Origin: an uncultured Collinsella sp.
Lineage (GTDB): Bacteria > Actinomycetota > Coriobacteriia > Coriobacteriales > Coriobacteriaceae
Length of the DNA stretch: 7,021 bases
Direction: 5' to 3'
Assembly: GCA_900751695.1 (NCBI GenBank)
Contig: CAADSS010000107.1
Span: 1-7,021, forward strand
In this document: positions 1 through 6,378 of the stretch, in pieces
Position numbering within the stretch: position 1 is the stretch's first letter
How the letters are laid out: every line of letters starts with the position of its first letter
The notes under the pieces: model-generated
Seen by the model: the letters and a program-made list of their open reading frames with translations, nothing else
Databases searched by the model: none
What the model was told of the DNA's origin: nothing
Made by a program: the position numbers and the translations under genes

Positions 1-285
1 CCCGCCTCCGTTGCCGGCGCCATCGCCGGCATGGTCAAGGATGGTGTGCCCGTCAACATTCAGTGTGTCGGCGCCGGTGCGGTCAACCAGGCCATAAAGG
101 CCGTGGCTATTGCGCGCGGTTTTTTGATTCCAACCGGGTTTGATATTTCCTGCGCGCCCGTGTTCTCCGACATCCTTATTAACGGGGAGTCGCGCACGGC
201 CATCCGCCTTTCTATCTATGTTCACCAGATCAATCGAGCTGCTATGGATAACGTCGTCATGGATGATGTTAAGCCTGTGGCATAG
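1..285 (+). CDS. spoVS: Stage V sporulation protein S (SpoVS) family, 5' end cut off by window
   Basis: The reading frame is open from base 1 to a TAG at 283-285 and gives 94 residues, so the true start lies upstream of the window. The frame begins PASVAGAIAG, then runs IQCVGAGAVNQAIKAVAIARG and later ESRTAIRLSIYV. This is the SpoVS pattern: SVAGAxAG, an alpha helix with GAGAxNQAxKAVAIARG, and a closing strand with RTAIxL. SpoVS is a small Alba-like protein, and family members regulate sporulation or late septum events in Bacillus. Coriobacteriia do not classically sporulate, so its role here is unknown and may be nucleic-acid binding. The usual protein ends shortly after the RTAIxL strand; this one carries about 18 more residues ending VMDDVKPVA. 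It lies 44 bp upstream of miaB on the same strand, and spoVS near miaB is also seen in Firmicutes. Confidence 0.9.
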   Translation, partial: PASVAGAIAGMVKDGVPVNIQCVGAGAVNQAIKAVAIARGFLIPTGFDISCAPVFSDILINGESRTAIRLSIYVHQINRAAMDNVVMDDVKPVA

Positions 286-329
286 CTTCTGCTTGCCTCG
301 ATTCGCCCCCCTCTCCATCGTTAGGACTT

Positions 330-1706
330 ATGCACATGGACCAGCGTTCCGTACACGATATTCTTGCCGGTAAAACCTACTTTATCCGCACATTTGGCTG
401 CCAGATGAATCAGCACGACTCCGAGCGTGTGAGTGGCCTGCTTGATTCGTATGGTTGCCTTATGGCGCTCGATCCCGAGCATGCCGATATTGTTGTCTTC
501 ATGACATGCTGCGTGCGCGAGGCCGCCGATACTCGCCTGTACGGTCAGTGCAATTCTTGTAAAAGCCTGCCGCCTTCGCCTTCGGGCAAGCGCGTGGTTG
601 CCGTTGGTGGTTGCATCGCGCAGCGCGATGGCGAGGGCCTGCTCACCAACGTCGATAACGTCAATGTCATCTTTGGCACGCATTCCATCGCACATATGGC
701 TGAGCTCATTGCCGAGGCGTTCCTTGACGGCAAGCGTCATATCCGCACCAATGAGCATGAGGATACGGATGCCATGAGCATGCCGTGGCATCGCGAGACC
801 CAGTATCACGCCTGGGTGCCCATCATGACGGGCTGCAATAATTTCTGCACCTATTGCATCGTGCCGTACGTTCGCGGTCGCGAAAAGAGCCGCCCCTTCG
901 AGGAGATTGTCGACGAGGTGACCGGTTTGGTGCGCCAGGGCGTGCGTGAGATTACTCTGCTGGGCCAAAACGTTAACTCATATGGTCGCGATCTGTTTGG
1001 TAAGCCGCGTTTTGCCGATCTGCTGCGTGCCGTGGGCGATACGGGTGTGGAGCGCATCTTCTTTACGTCTTCGCATCCCAAGGACCTGTTGCCCGAGACC
1101 ATCGACGCCATGGCCGAGACGCCTGCCGTTATGCCGCAGCTGCACTTGGCAGTTCAATCGGGCTCGACACGGATCCTCAAAGAGATGAATCGCCGTTATA
1201 CACGCGAGGACTATTTGGGCCTGGTCGATCGCATTCGCAACCGTATGCCCGATATCGCGCTCTCGACCGACATTATCGTTGGCTTCCCGGGCGAGACTGA
1301 AGAAGACTTTGAGCAAACGCTCTCACTTGCCGAGACGGTCCGCTATGCTCAGGCCTATACCTTCATTTATTCCAAGCGCGCCGGTACTCCGGCCGCCGAG
1401 ATTGACGATCCTACGCCGCATGAGGTTATTCTCGAGCGTTTCAACCGCCTGGTTAAGGTTATTGAGACCACGGCACACGAGTATAACCAGGGTGAGCTTC
1501 ATACTGTGGTTCCGGCTCTCATTGAGGGAACGAGCAAAAAGAACGACGCGGTCCTGCTGGGCAAGAGTCCCAAGAATCAGACCGTGCATGCTCCTATCCC
1601 CGAGGGCTACAGCATCGATCAGCTTGTTGGCAAGATCGTTGACGTTGACGTTGACGTTGCCAAGACCTGGTATTTGTCCGGCTCCGTTGTGGGCGAGCCG
1701 CGCTAA
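330..1706 (+). CDS. miaB: MiaB, tRNA-2-methylthio-N6-dimethylallyladenosine synthase
   Basis: This radical-SAM methylthiotransferase adds a methylthio group to i6A37 of tRNAs that read UNN codons, acting after MiaA. It is 458 aa, the usual length. The N-terminal UPF0004 domain shows three cluster cysteines: C24 (TFGCQMNQHDSE), C60 (MTCCVRE) and C95 (VGGCIAQRD). The radical-SAM cluster is C169-x3-C173-x2-C176 in TGCNNFCTYCIVPYVRGRE. Further SAM-domain motifs are LLGQNVNSYG (211-219), SSHPKDL (247-253), LAVQSGS (273-279) and DIIVGFPGETEEDF (314-327). A TRAM domain fills about 384-455. An ATG at 330 and one at 336 are both in frame. The AGGA at 323-326 is 3 nt from the first and 9 nt from the second, so 336 may be the real start. 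Its stop codon overlaps the miaA start (TAATG), which implies translational coupling. All catalytic residues are present. Confidence 0.97.
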   Translation: MHMDQRSVHDILAGKTYFIRTFGCQMNQHDSERVSGLLDSYGCLMALDPEHADIVVFMTCCVREAADTRLYGQCNSCKSLPPSPSGKRVVAVGGCIAQRDGEGLLTNVDNVNVIFGTHSIAHMAELIAEAFLDGKRHIRTNEHEDTDAMSMPWHRETQYHAWVPIMTGCNNFCTYCIVPYVRGREKSRPFEEIVDEVTGLVRQGVREITLLGQNVNSYGRDLFGKPRFADLLRAVGDTGVERIFFTSSHPKDLLPETIDAMAETPAVMPQLHLAVQSGSTRILKEMNRRYTREDYLGLVDRIRNRMPDIALSTDIIVGFPGETEEDFEQTLSLAETVRYAQAYTFIYSKRAGTPAAEIDDPTPHEVILERFNRLVKVIETTAHEYNQGELHTVVPALIEGTSKKNDAVLLGKSPKNQTVHAPIPEGYSIDQLVGKIVDVDVDVAKTWYLSGSVVGEPR

Positions 1707-2644
1707 TGGTTTCTCCCGGGGCAGGTCTTTCCGCCGTTGCGATCGTCGGTCCGACGGCGGTTGGTAAGAGCGATGTTGCCGACCGTTTGGCAGCTCGTCT
1801 TTCGTCCGAAGTGTTGTCGTGTGATGCGATGCAAATCTATCGCGGCATGGACATCGGTACCGCAAAGATGGCGCCCGATGAGTGTACGGCGCCGCTGCGT
1901 CTCGTCGACATTGTAGAGCCGGGTGTGGCATATTCTGCTGCGCTTTATCAGGTTGACGCTCGCGCGCATGTTGAACGTCTCCTTGGTTCGGGTTGCCTGC
2001 CGGTTTTTTGTGGAGGTACTGGGCTGTATCTCAAGGCCGCCCTCGATGAGATGGACTTTCCCTCGGGTGAACTTGAGGACGATCGCCGTGCGGGCTATCA
2101 GGAGCTTGCCGAGCGTATTGGCGAGGAAGAACTGCATGCCTTGCTTGCCGAGCGCGACCCAGAATCTGCTGCTGTTATTCATCCCCATAACGTGCGCCGT
2201 GTGATTCGTGCGCTCGAGATGCATGATGATGGTATCTCCTATGCACAGCAAAAAAGTCAGTTTAGTGTTCCGCGCGAGCATTATCATGCTCTATGGTTTG
2301 GTCTGACGCGTAATCGCGAGGTTCTCTACGAGCGCATTAACCTGCGTGTCGATCTGATGTTTGAACAGGGTCTTGTCGATGAGGTTCGCGGTCTGATGGA
2401 CCAGGGGCTGGGAGATGCCCTGACTTCGATGCAGGCAATTGGCTATAAAGAGATCATCGATGCTTTCAATGGCGTGACGAGCATGGATGAGGCTCGCGAA
2501 CTCATTAAGATGCGTTCGCGTCGTTATGCCAAGCGTCAGCTTTCGTGGTTTAAGCGCGATGACCGTATCGTGTGGTTTGATATGGATGAATGTACGATCG
2601 ATGAGGTCGTTGAGGATATCCTGCATCGTATTGAGGCTGCCTAA
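1706..2644 (+). CDS. miaA: MiaA, tRNA dimethylallyltransferase
   Basis: MiaA transfers a dimethylallyl group from DMAPP to N6 of A37 in tRNAs reading UNN codons, making the i6A substrate of the MiaB encoded just upstream. The 312-aa product has the P-loop GPTAVGKS at 15-22. The substrate-binding segment SCDAMQIYRGMDIGTAK spans 38-54 and keeps the general-base Asp40 and Gln43 (D-x-x-Q, with Ala where Ser is usual). Other family motifs are FCGGTGLYLKA at 101-111, HNVRRVIRALE at 161-171, SMQAIGYKEI at 241-250 and RRYAKRQLSWFKR at 272-284. The start ATG shares one base with the miaB stop, and the stop TAA shares one base with the hflX start. There is no strong Shine-Dalgarno before the start, which fits coupled translation. 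Unlike in proteobacteria, no hfq lies between miaA and hflX. Confidence 0.97.
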   Translation: MVSPGAGLSAVAIVGPTAVGKSDVADRLAARLSSEVLSCDAMQIYRGMDIGTAKMAPDECTAPLRLVDIVEPGVAYSAALYQVDARAHVERLLGSGCLPVFCGGTGLYLKAALDEMDFPSGELEDDRRAGYQELAERIGEEELHALLAERDPESAAVIHPHNVRRVIRALEMHDDGISYAQQKSQFSVPREHYHALWFGLTRNREVLYERINLRVDLMFEQGLVDEVRGLMDQGLGDALTSMQAIGYKEIIDAFNGVTSMDEARELIKMRSRRYAKRQLSWFKRDDRIVWFDMDECTIDEVVEDILHRIEAA

Positions 2645-3933
2645 TGGCCCGTTTTCCCCTTGTTCCCACGGCACCCGAGCCCGAGCGTGCCATTTTGGTT
2701 GGTGTTGAATGGCGCGACAATGTATGGCCGCTTGATCGCTCGCTTGATGAGCTGGAGCGTCTTGCCCATACGGCTGGCGCTCAGTGTGTGGCGCGTTTGT
2801 CACAGCGTCTGGTTAAGCCGTATCCAAAATCGTTTATCGGTTCCGGTAAGGTTGAAGAGCTGTGCGGCCTGGTACATCGTATGGATGCCGATGTCGTTAT
2901 TTTTGACGACGACCTGACGCCCTCGCAGCAATCCTATTTGGAGAAAGCCGTGGGCGAGCCGGTAAAGATTATCGATCGTACGGCACTGATCCTGGATATC
3001 TTTGGCCTGCATGCTCAGACGCGTGAGGGACGCCTACAGGTACAGCTGGCACAGCTTCAATATCTGTTGCCTCGTCTGCGTGGCATGTGGAGCCACCTCG
3101 CCAAGGAACAGACACGCGGCGGCATCGGCTCACGCTTTGGCCAGGGCGAAAGTCAGCTCGAGGTCGACCGTCGCCTCATTCGTAATAAGATCGCTGCGCT
3201 TCGTCGTGAGCTCAAGCAGGTTGAACAGCGTCGCGATGTTCAATCCAAGAGCCGCATTGAGTCACCGGCGTTTCGCGTCGCGTTAGCCGGTTATACCAAT
3301 GCCGGTAAATCGACGTTGCTCAATCGTCTGACCGGCTCTACGGTACTTTCGCAGGACAAGTTGTTTGCTACGCTCGACCCGACGACGCGTTCGTATCGCC
3401 TGCCCGGCGGTCGCGGCATGACGATCACCGATACCGTCGGCTTTATTCAAAAGCTGCCGCATGGTCTGGTCGATGCCTTTAAATCGACACTGTCCGAGGT
3501 GTTGGGTGCCGATCTAATTCTCAAAGTCGTAGATGCGTCTGACGAGGACTATGAGCGGCAGCTGGAGGCTGTCGACCGCGTGCTTGATGAGATCGGTGCC
3601 GGCGAGCGTTTGACGCTTACGGTGTTCAATAAAATCGATCTTCTCGATAGCGTTGATCGATTGAGTTTCCGTCGTCGTTATCCCGAAGCCGTGCTGTTCT
3701 CGGCCCAGACGGGCGAGGGACTCGACGATCTCGTCGACCGTATTGCTCGTGAGGCGGCTGCTACCGATGTGTTGCTCTCTGCTGATATCCCGTATCGCGA
3801 GGGCGCCCTCATCACGCTGGTGCATGAGCAGGGAATCCTTTTGCACGAGGAATATCTTGAGGACGGCGTTCGTATTGTGGCGAAGCTACCGGCCCGTATC
3901 GCGCCGCGGCTCGAGCGTTATCGCACCGAGTAG
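2644..3933 (+). CDS. hflX: HflX, ribosome-splitting GTPase
   Basis: HflX is a cytoplasmic GTPase that binds the 50S subunit and splits stalled or hibernating 70S ribosomes under stress. The 429-aa product has the N-terminal HflX domain (about 15-125, including KPYPKSFIGSGKVEEL and VIFDDDLTPSQQ). A linker carries the family signature RGGIGSRFGQGESQLEVDRR (158-177), and a coiled helical segment runs about 175-205. The GTPase domain has G1 GYTNAGKST (216-224), LFATLDPTTR (240-249), G3 DTVGF (263-267), G4 NKID (329-332) and G5 SAQTGEG (353-359). A C-terminal subdomain follows from about 375. The start overlaps the miaA stop by one base, and a GAGG at 2633-2636 sits 7 nt upstream. Its last 16 bp overlap the 3' end of the convergent membrane-protein gene. 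Confidence 0.97.
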   Translation: MARFPLVPTAPEPERAILVGVEWRDNVWPLDRSLDELERLAHTAGAQCVARLSQRLVKPYPKSFIGSGKVEELCGLVHRMDADVVIFDDDLTPSQQSYLEKAVGEPVKIIDRTALILDIFGLHAQTREGRLQVQLAQLQYLLPRLRGMWSHLAKEQTRGGIGSRFGQGESQLEVDRRLIRNKIAALRRELKQVEQRRDVQSKSRIESPAFRVALAGYTNAGKSTLLNRLTGSTVLSQDKLFATLDPTTRSYRLPGGRGMTITDTVGFIQKLPHGLVDAFKSTLSEVLGADLILKVVDASDEDYERQLEAVDRVLDEIGAGERLTLTVFNKIDLLDSVDRLSFRRRYPEAVLFSAQTGEGLDDLVDRIAREAAATDVLLSADIPYREGALITLVHEQGILLHEEYLEDGVRIVAKLPARIAPRLERYRTE

Positions 3934-4622
3934 ACGAGCTCCAAAATGCCCAGAATGATGGGCTGATGCAGCAGATAAAAGGGGAGTGCATGACGTCCAA
4001 GGCTGGCGAGCGCCGGTAGGGGGTTGGCGTAGGCCCAGCTAGGGACGGTCTTATCGATTCCCTGCGCTATATGTGCGGCGAAGTATCCTGCAAGATACAT
4101 AAAGATAAACGGGATGATGGGGTAGTAATCACCTGAAACAAACCCAGGGCTCGGAAATCCCAGCCACGCCAGGTAGGGGACAGGATAGATCGTTTTGGGG
4201 ATACTCCAGGTGAGGGCGAGCAACACAAGGCATAGGGACATGCCCCATCTCGCCGATATCTTCTTAAGGACGGGATCGGTCAACGCCACGATGCCGGTAC
4301 ATGCGGCCATGCAGTAGATGATGCCAAAATTAACCGAATCGTCTACTGAGACAAGTGTTGTTGCCAACCAGACGACGAGTGCTGCTAAGGCGTATTTGGC
4401 GGCACGTTTGATATTGTTGCGCGAAAGGGTGCACATCCAACCCGCGATAAACAAAAATACCCAGCTGATGCTGGCGCGCCAGATGTCTTGAAAGACAGTC
4501 TGGGTAAACCAGGGCATATCCCAACCGTACAGGTAGGCGAGATCGTAGCAAGCGTGAAAACCTGCCATTGAAATCATCGTAAACCCGCGGACGGTATCGA
4601 AGATGGTGATGCGTTTTTGCAT
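3918..4622 (-). CDS. DUF1624 / HGSNAT-catalytic-domain-like polytopic membrane protein
   Basis: This 234-aa protein resembles the bacterial DUF1624 family, related to the membrane part of heparan-alpha-glucosaminide N-acetyltransferase. The N-terminus KRITIFDTVRGFTMISMAGFHACYDL (3-28) has the family pattern R-I-x-x-x-D-x-x-R-G followed by M-x-x-x-H-x-x-x-D-L; His23 is the candidate catalytic histidine by family analogy. The end GRHALPFYLLHQPIILGILEL (209-229) matches the family C-terminus (GR-x-x-L-x-x-Y-L-x-H-Q-P). I see about seven hydrophobic segments, near 10-32, 50-66, 73-93, 98-115, 126-143, 165-185 and 212-230. The reaction and substrate are unknown; transfer of acyl groups to a cell-envelope sugar is a family-based guess. 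The ATG overlaps the lexA stop by one base (TAATG) and has no clear Shine-Dalgarno, so translation is probably coupled to lexA and the gene should share lexA regulation. Confidence 0.85.
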   Translation of the reverse strand: MQKRITIFDTVRGFTMISMAGFHACYDLAYLYGWDMPWFTQTVFQDIWRASISWVFLFIAGWMCTLSRNNIKRAAKYALAALVVWLATTLVSVDDSVNFGIIYCMAACTGIVALTDPVLKKISARWGMSLCLVLLALTWSIPKTIYPVPYLAWLGFPSPGFVSGDYYPIIPFIFMYLAGYFAAHIAQGIDKTVPSWAYANPLPALASLGRHALPFYLLHQPIILGILELVYSVR

Positions 4623-5266
4623 TACGAGAACCGGCGCATCAAGCCGACGACTTTGCCCAAGATAACGGGATTCGTTGCATAGATAGGCTCCATGGCGTCA
4701 TTCTCAGGTTGCAGGCGTACGCGCCCCTGCTCCTTATAGAACGTCTTGACGGTCGCTGAACCATCAATCATGGCCACGACAATTTCGCCGTTCATGGCAC
4801 TCTTTTGTTCACGGACGATGATGTAATCGCCATTGAAGATGCCGACATTGATCATTGAGCTCCCATGCACCTCAAGGATAAAGGAACCCTGATCAGTGGC
4901 GATTTCGGTTGGGATAGTAAAGGTGTCCTCGATATTCTGCTCGGCCAGAATGGGAATCCCAGCCGCGACGCGACCAACGAGCGGTAGCGAGACCGTTCCG
5001 CGAGGTGTGGTGGGCTTGTCAGATTTAGAAATTGAGACCGAGGAACCGTCCTCGTTAAAGAGTTCCAGGGCGCGCGGTTTGGTGGCATCGCGCTTGAGTA
5101 GCCCACGCGCCTCCAGGGCGGAGAGATGGGCGTGCACGGTGCTGGGGGAGGAAAGACCCACGGCAGAAGCCATCTCGCGCACGCTGGGCGGATAACCCTT
5201 CTCCTGCTGATATTCCTTGATGAAGTCGTAAATTTGCTGCTGACGCTTGGTAATTTTGCGAGCCAT
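4622..5266 (-). CDS. lexA: LexA, SOS-response repressor and self-cleaving protease
   Basis: LexA binds SOS boxes as a dimer and cuts itself when RecA filaments form on damaged DNA. The 214-aa product starts MARKITKRQQQIYDFI and has an N-terminal winged helix-turn-helix (1-65, with PPSVREMASAVGLSSPSTVHAHL as the HTH). A linker and an S24 peptidase domain follow. The self-cleavage bond is Ala102-Gly103 (VAAG). The catalytic Ser137 (HGSSM) and Lys174 (ATVK) are spaced from each other and from the cleavage site exactly as in E. coli LexA (37 and 34 residues). I chose the ATG at 5266: an AGAGGA lies 7 nt upstream and MARKxTxRQ is the usual start. The frame stays open upstream to 5371, but that stretch holds LexA boxes and an AT-rich promoter on the other strand. 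The gene should repress itself. Confidence 0.97.
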   Translation of the reverse strand: MARKITKRQQQIYDFIKEYQQEKGYPPSVREMASAVGLSSPSTVHAHLSALEARGLLKRDATKPRALELFNEDGSSVSISKSDKPTTPRGTVSLPLVGRVAAGIPILAEQNIEDTFTIPTEIATDQGSFILEVHGSSMINVGIFNGDYIIVREQKSAMNGEIVVAMIDGSATVKTFYKEQGRVRLQPENDAMEPIYATNPVILGKVVGLMRRFS

Positions 5267-5289
5267 CAGGGCATCCTCTCTACCCATGT

Positions 5290-5303
5290 CAAACAAATGT
5301 TCG
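5290..5303. promoter_or_regulatory. LexA box 1 (lexA-proximal)
   Basis: CAAACAAATGTTCG matches 12 of 14 positions of the Gram-positive/actinobacterial SOS box CGAACATATGTTCG, with one change in the left half-site (AAAC for GAAC). It lies about 24 bp upstream of the lexA start codon, a good place for autorepression. Confidence 0.75.
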
Positions 5304-5311
5304 AATTTTGC

Positions 5312-5339
5312 TTGACAGGAACAACTGTTCGAAGATAAT
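5312..5339 (+). promoter_or_regulatory. Sigma-70-type promoter for the LysM gene
   Basis: A perfect -35 TTGACA (5312-5317) is followed after 16 bp by GATAAT (5334-5339), a 5/6 match to the -10 consensus. Transcription would start near 5346, leaving an untranslated leader of about 80 nt before the LysM gene. LexA box 2 lies inside the spacer and box 3 begins at the expected start site, so LexA binding should block this promoter. I could not find an equally clear promoter for lexA on the other strand. Confidence 0.75.
5318..5331. promoter_or_regulatory. LexA box 2 (in the promoter spacer)
   Basis: GGAACAACTGTTCG keeps both half-sites GAAC and GTTC with a 4-base spacer and matches 11 of 14 positions of CGAACATATGTTCG. 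It sits between the -35 and -10 elements of the rightward promoter, the classic position for SOS repression. Confidence 0.85.
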
Positions 5340-5345
5340 AATAAC

Positions 5346-5359
5346 CGAACATTCGTTCT
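5346..5359. promoter_or_regulatory. LexA box 3 (at the LysM transcription start)
   Basis: CGAACATTCGTTCT has intact GAAC-N4-GTTC half-sites and matches 11 of 14 consensus positions. It overlaps the predicted transcription start of the LysM gene. Its centre is 28 bp from that of box 2, the same distance as between boxes 1 and 2. Confidence 0.78.
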
Positions 5360-5397
5360 CGCGCTAGACATTTTTGTCCGCGCGGCTTGATAAAACT

Positions 5398-5426
5398 GTT
5401 CTCAGCAAAACACGCGAGAGGAGAAC
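5398..5426 (+). other. Possible leader hairpin next to the LysM-gene ribosome binding site
   Basis: GTTCTC (5398-5403) is the exact reverse complement of GAGAAC (5421-5426), with a 17-nt loop. The right arm overlaps the Shine-Dalgarno AGGAG (5419-5423), so pairing could limit translation. A 6-bp stem with a long loop is weak and may be chance. Confidence 0.3.
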
Positions 5427-5879
5427 ATGATGAACGCAACGAATATGGTCCAGGGAAACCTCGCCCTTAAGCTCGAGACGCCTGCAGAACTCACTTTTAC
5501 GGTTGTTCAGGGTGGCCGCTCCGGCTTTCAGCCTGTGACCGTAAAGCCTGCTCGCAATCAGCAGGCTGTAGTCGCGCCGGCTCGCGTTGCCCTGAAGGTT
5601 CCGACGATTGTCGCCGTTGCCGTTGCGCTTACGCTCTTCTTTGTCCTCGCTATGTCGGTCTTTAGCGCTCGTCACACCGCGTATGCCGAGTCCGTTTCCA
5701 ACGTTACCTACGAGACCATTCGTGTTCAGCCTGGCGATTCTCTCTGGTCGCTTGCCGAGGAATATCCAATCGATGGCCTTTCCACGCAAGAGACTTCCGG
5801 CATGATCCGTAACGTCAATCATCTGGAGCATGGTTCGCTCGCCGCCGGTGCGCATCTTAAGGTTCCTGCTCGTTCGTAA
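5427..5879 (+). CDS. LysM-domain membrane protein, YneA/ChiZ-type SOS cell-division inhibitor (probable)
   Basis: The 150-aa product has a cytoplasmic N-terminal region (1-57), one membrane helix (about 59-79, VPTIVAVAVALTLFFVLAMSV) and an outside LysM domain (about 96-148, TIRVQPGDSLWSLAEEYP to HLKVPARS) that should bind peptidoglycan. Small proteins with this architecture next to lexA include YneA of Bacillus and ChiZ (Rv2719c) of Mycobacterium, both induced by DNA damage and able to delay cell division. That role is inferred here from architecture, position and the LexA-controlled promoter. No hydrolase domain is visible beyond LysM. Two in-frame ATGs occur at 5427 and 5430. The Shine-Dalgarno AGGAG (5419-5423) is 3 nt from the first and 6 nt from the second, so 5430 may be the used start. 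The gene is divergent from lexA. Confidence 0.85.
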   Translation: MMNATNMVQGNLALKLETPAELTFTVVQGGRSGFQPVTVKPARNQQAVVAPARVALKVPTIVAVAVALTLFFVLAMSVFSARHTAYAESVSNVTYETIRVQPGDSLWSLAEEYPIDGLSTQETSGMIRNVNHLEHGSLAAGAHLKVPARS

Positions 5880-5892
5880 TCATTGTCGCGCT

Positions 5893-5936
5893 GCGCATGG
5901 TACCCTTGTTATCGTTTAAGAGGAGGTACCATGCGC
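5893..5936 (+). repeat. Perfect 12-bp inverted repeat over the nrdR start codon
   Basis: GCGCATGGTACC (5893-5904) is the exact reverse complement of GGTACCATGCGC (5925-5936), with 20 nt between. The right arm covers the end of the Shine-Dalgarno, the ATG (5931-5933) and the next codon of nrdR. In RNA it would form a 12-bp stem that hides the start codon. In DNA the arms are 32 bp apart centre to centre, about three helical turns, so it could also be a paired operator. No U tract follows, so it is not a standard terminator. Confidence 0.7.
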
Positions 5937-6374
5937 TGTCCCAAATGCGGCAAGGCACATACCCGCGTCGTTGATTCCCGTATGCAGGAGTCAAATAACA
6001 CCATTAAGCGCCGTCGCGAATGTTGCTCGTGTAACTACCGCTTTACAACGTTCGAGCGATGCGAAGACCCAATTGAGGTCATTAAGTCGGACGGAACCAA
6101 GCAGCGGTTCGATCGCAATAAGCTGCTCGTCGGCTTGATGCGCGCCACCATCAAGCGTGATATCGACACTAAGAAGCTCAATGAGATTATCGACGATATC
6201 GAGGTCGAGCTGCGTTCTCGTACGCTGACGGCCGTCACGTCCCATGAGTTGGGTGACATGGTGCTCAAGCGCTTGGCCAAGATCGACAAGGTGGCGTACA
6301 TTCGCTTTGCCTCGGTCTACCGCGATTTCAAAGACGTCGATGAGTTTCTGCAAGAGCTCGACAAGCTAAGGTGA
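5931..6374 (+). CDS. nrdR: NrdR, transcriptional repressor of ribonucleotide reductase genes
   Basis: NrdR senses ATP/dATP and represses class I-III ribonucleotide reductase operons. The 147-aa product has the N-terminal zinc ribbon with C3/C6 (MRCPKCGK) and C31/C34 (CCSC; C32 is an extra cysteine). The family signatures TRVVDSR (11-17), IKRRREC (25-31) and RFTTFER (37-43) are present. The ATP-cone domain follows from about 46, with KSDGTKQRFDRNKLLVGLMRA. The C-terminal KVAYIRFASVYRDFKDVDEFLQEL is also typical. I chose ATG 5931 because MRCPxC is the universal NrdR start and AGGAGGT (5921-5927) lies just upstream; an in-frame TTG at 5883 adds 16 unrelated residues. It lies 51 bp after the LysM gene and 4 bp before dut. 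No NrdR box is visible upstream. Confidence 0.96.
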   Translation: MRCPKCGKAHTRVVDSRMQESNNTIKRRRECCSCNYRFTTFERCEDPIEVIKSDGTKQRFDRNKLLVGLMRATIKRDIDTKKLNEIIDDIEVELRSRTLTAVTSHELGDMVLKRLAKIDKVAYIRFASVYRDFKDVDEFLQELDKLR

Positions 6375-6378
6375 TTCC

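Noticed and set aside
286..329. Terminator or promoter between spoVS and miaB
   Set aside because: The 44-bp gap shows no hairpin with a T tract and no convincing -35/-10 pair.
321..968. A 215-codon open frame on the - strand opposite miaB
   Set aside because: The opposite strand carries the conserved MiaB cysteine motifs; the antisense product is low in recognisable features.
1323..2287. Antisense open frames of about 200 codons opposite miaB and miaA
   Set aside because: They overlap two clearly recognised enzymes and each other, and show no ribosome binding site or domain.
5267..5371. N-terminal extension of LexA by 35 codons
   Set aside because: The extension would cover the LexA boxes and the divergent promoter, lacks a ribosome binding site, and does not resemble LexA N-termini.
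5367..5378. Small palindrome GACA-TTTT-TGTC in the LysM leader
   Set aside because: Four-base arms are expected by chance, and it does not match the LexA box.
5883..5930. Upstream TTG start for nrdR adding 16 residues
   Set aside because: NrdR proteins begin MRCPxC, and a strong AGGAGGT lies directly before ATG 5931.
5893..5936. NrdR boxes as explanation of the inverted repeat
   Set aside because: The arms do not resemble the AT-rich 16-bp NrdR box, though the 32-bp spacing is similar to that of paired boxes.
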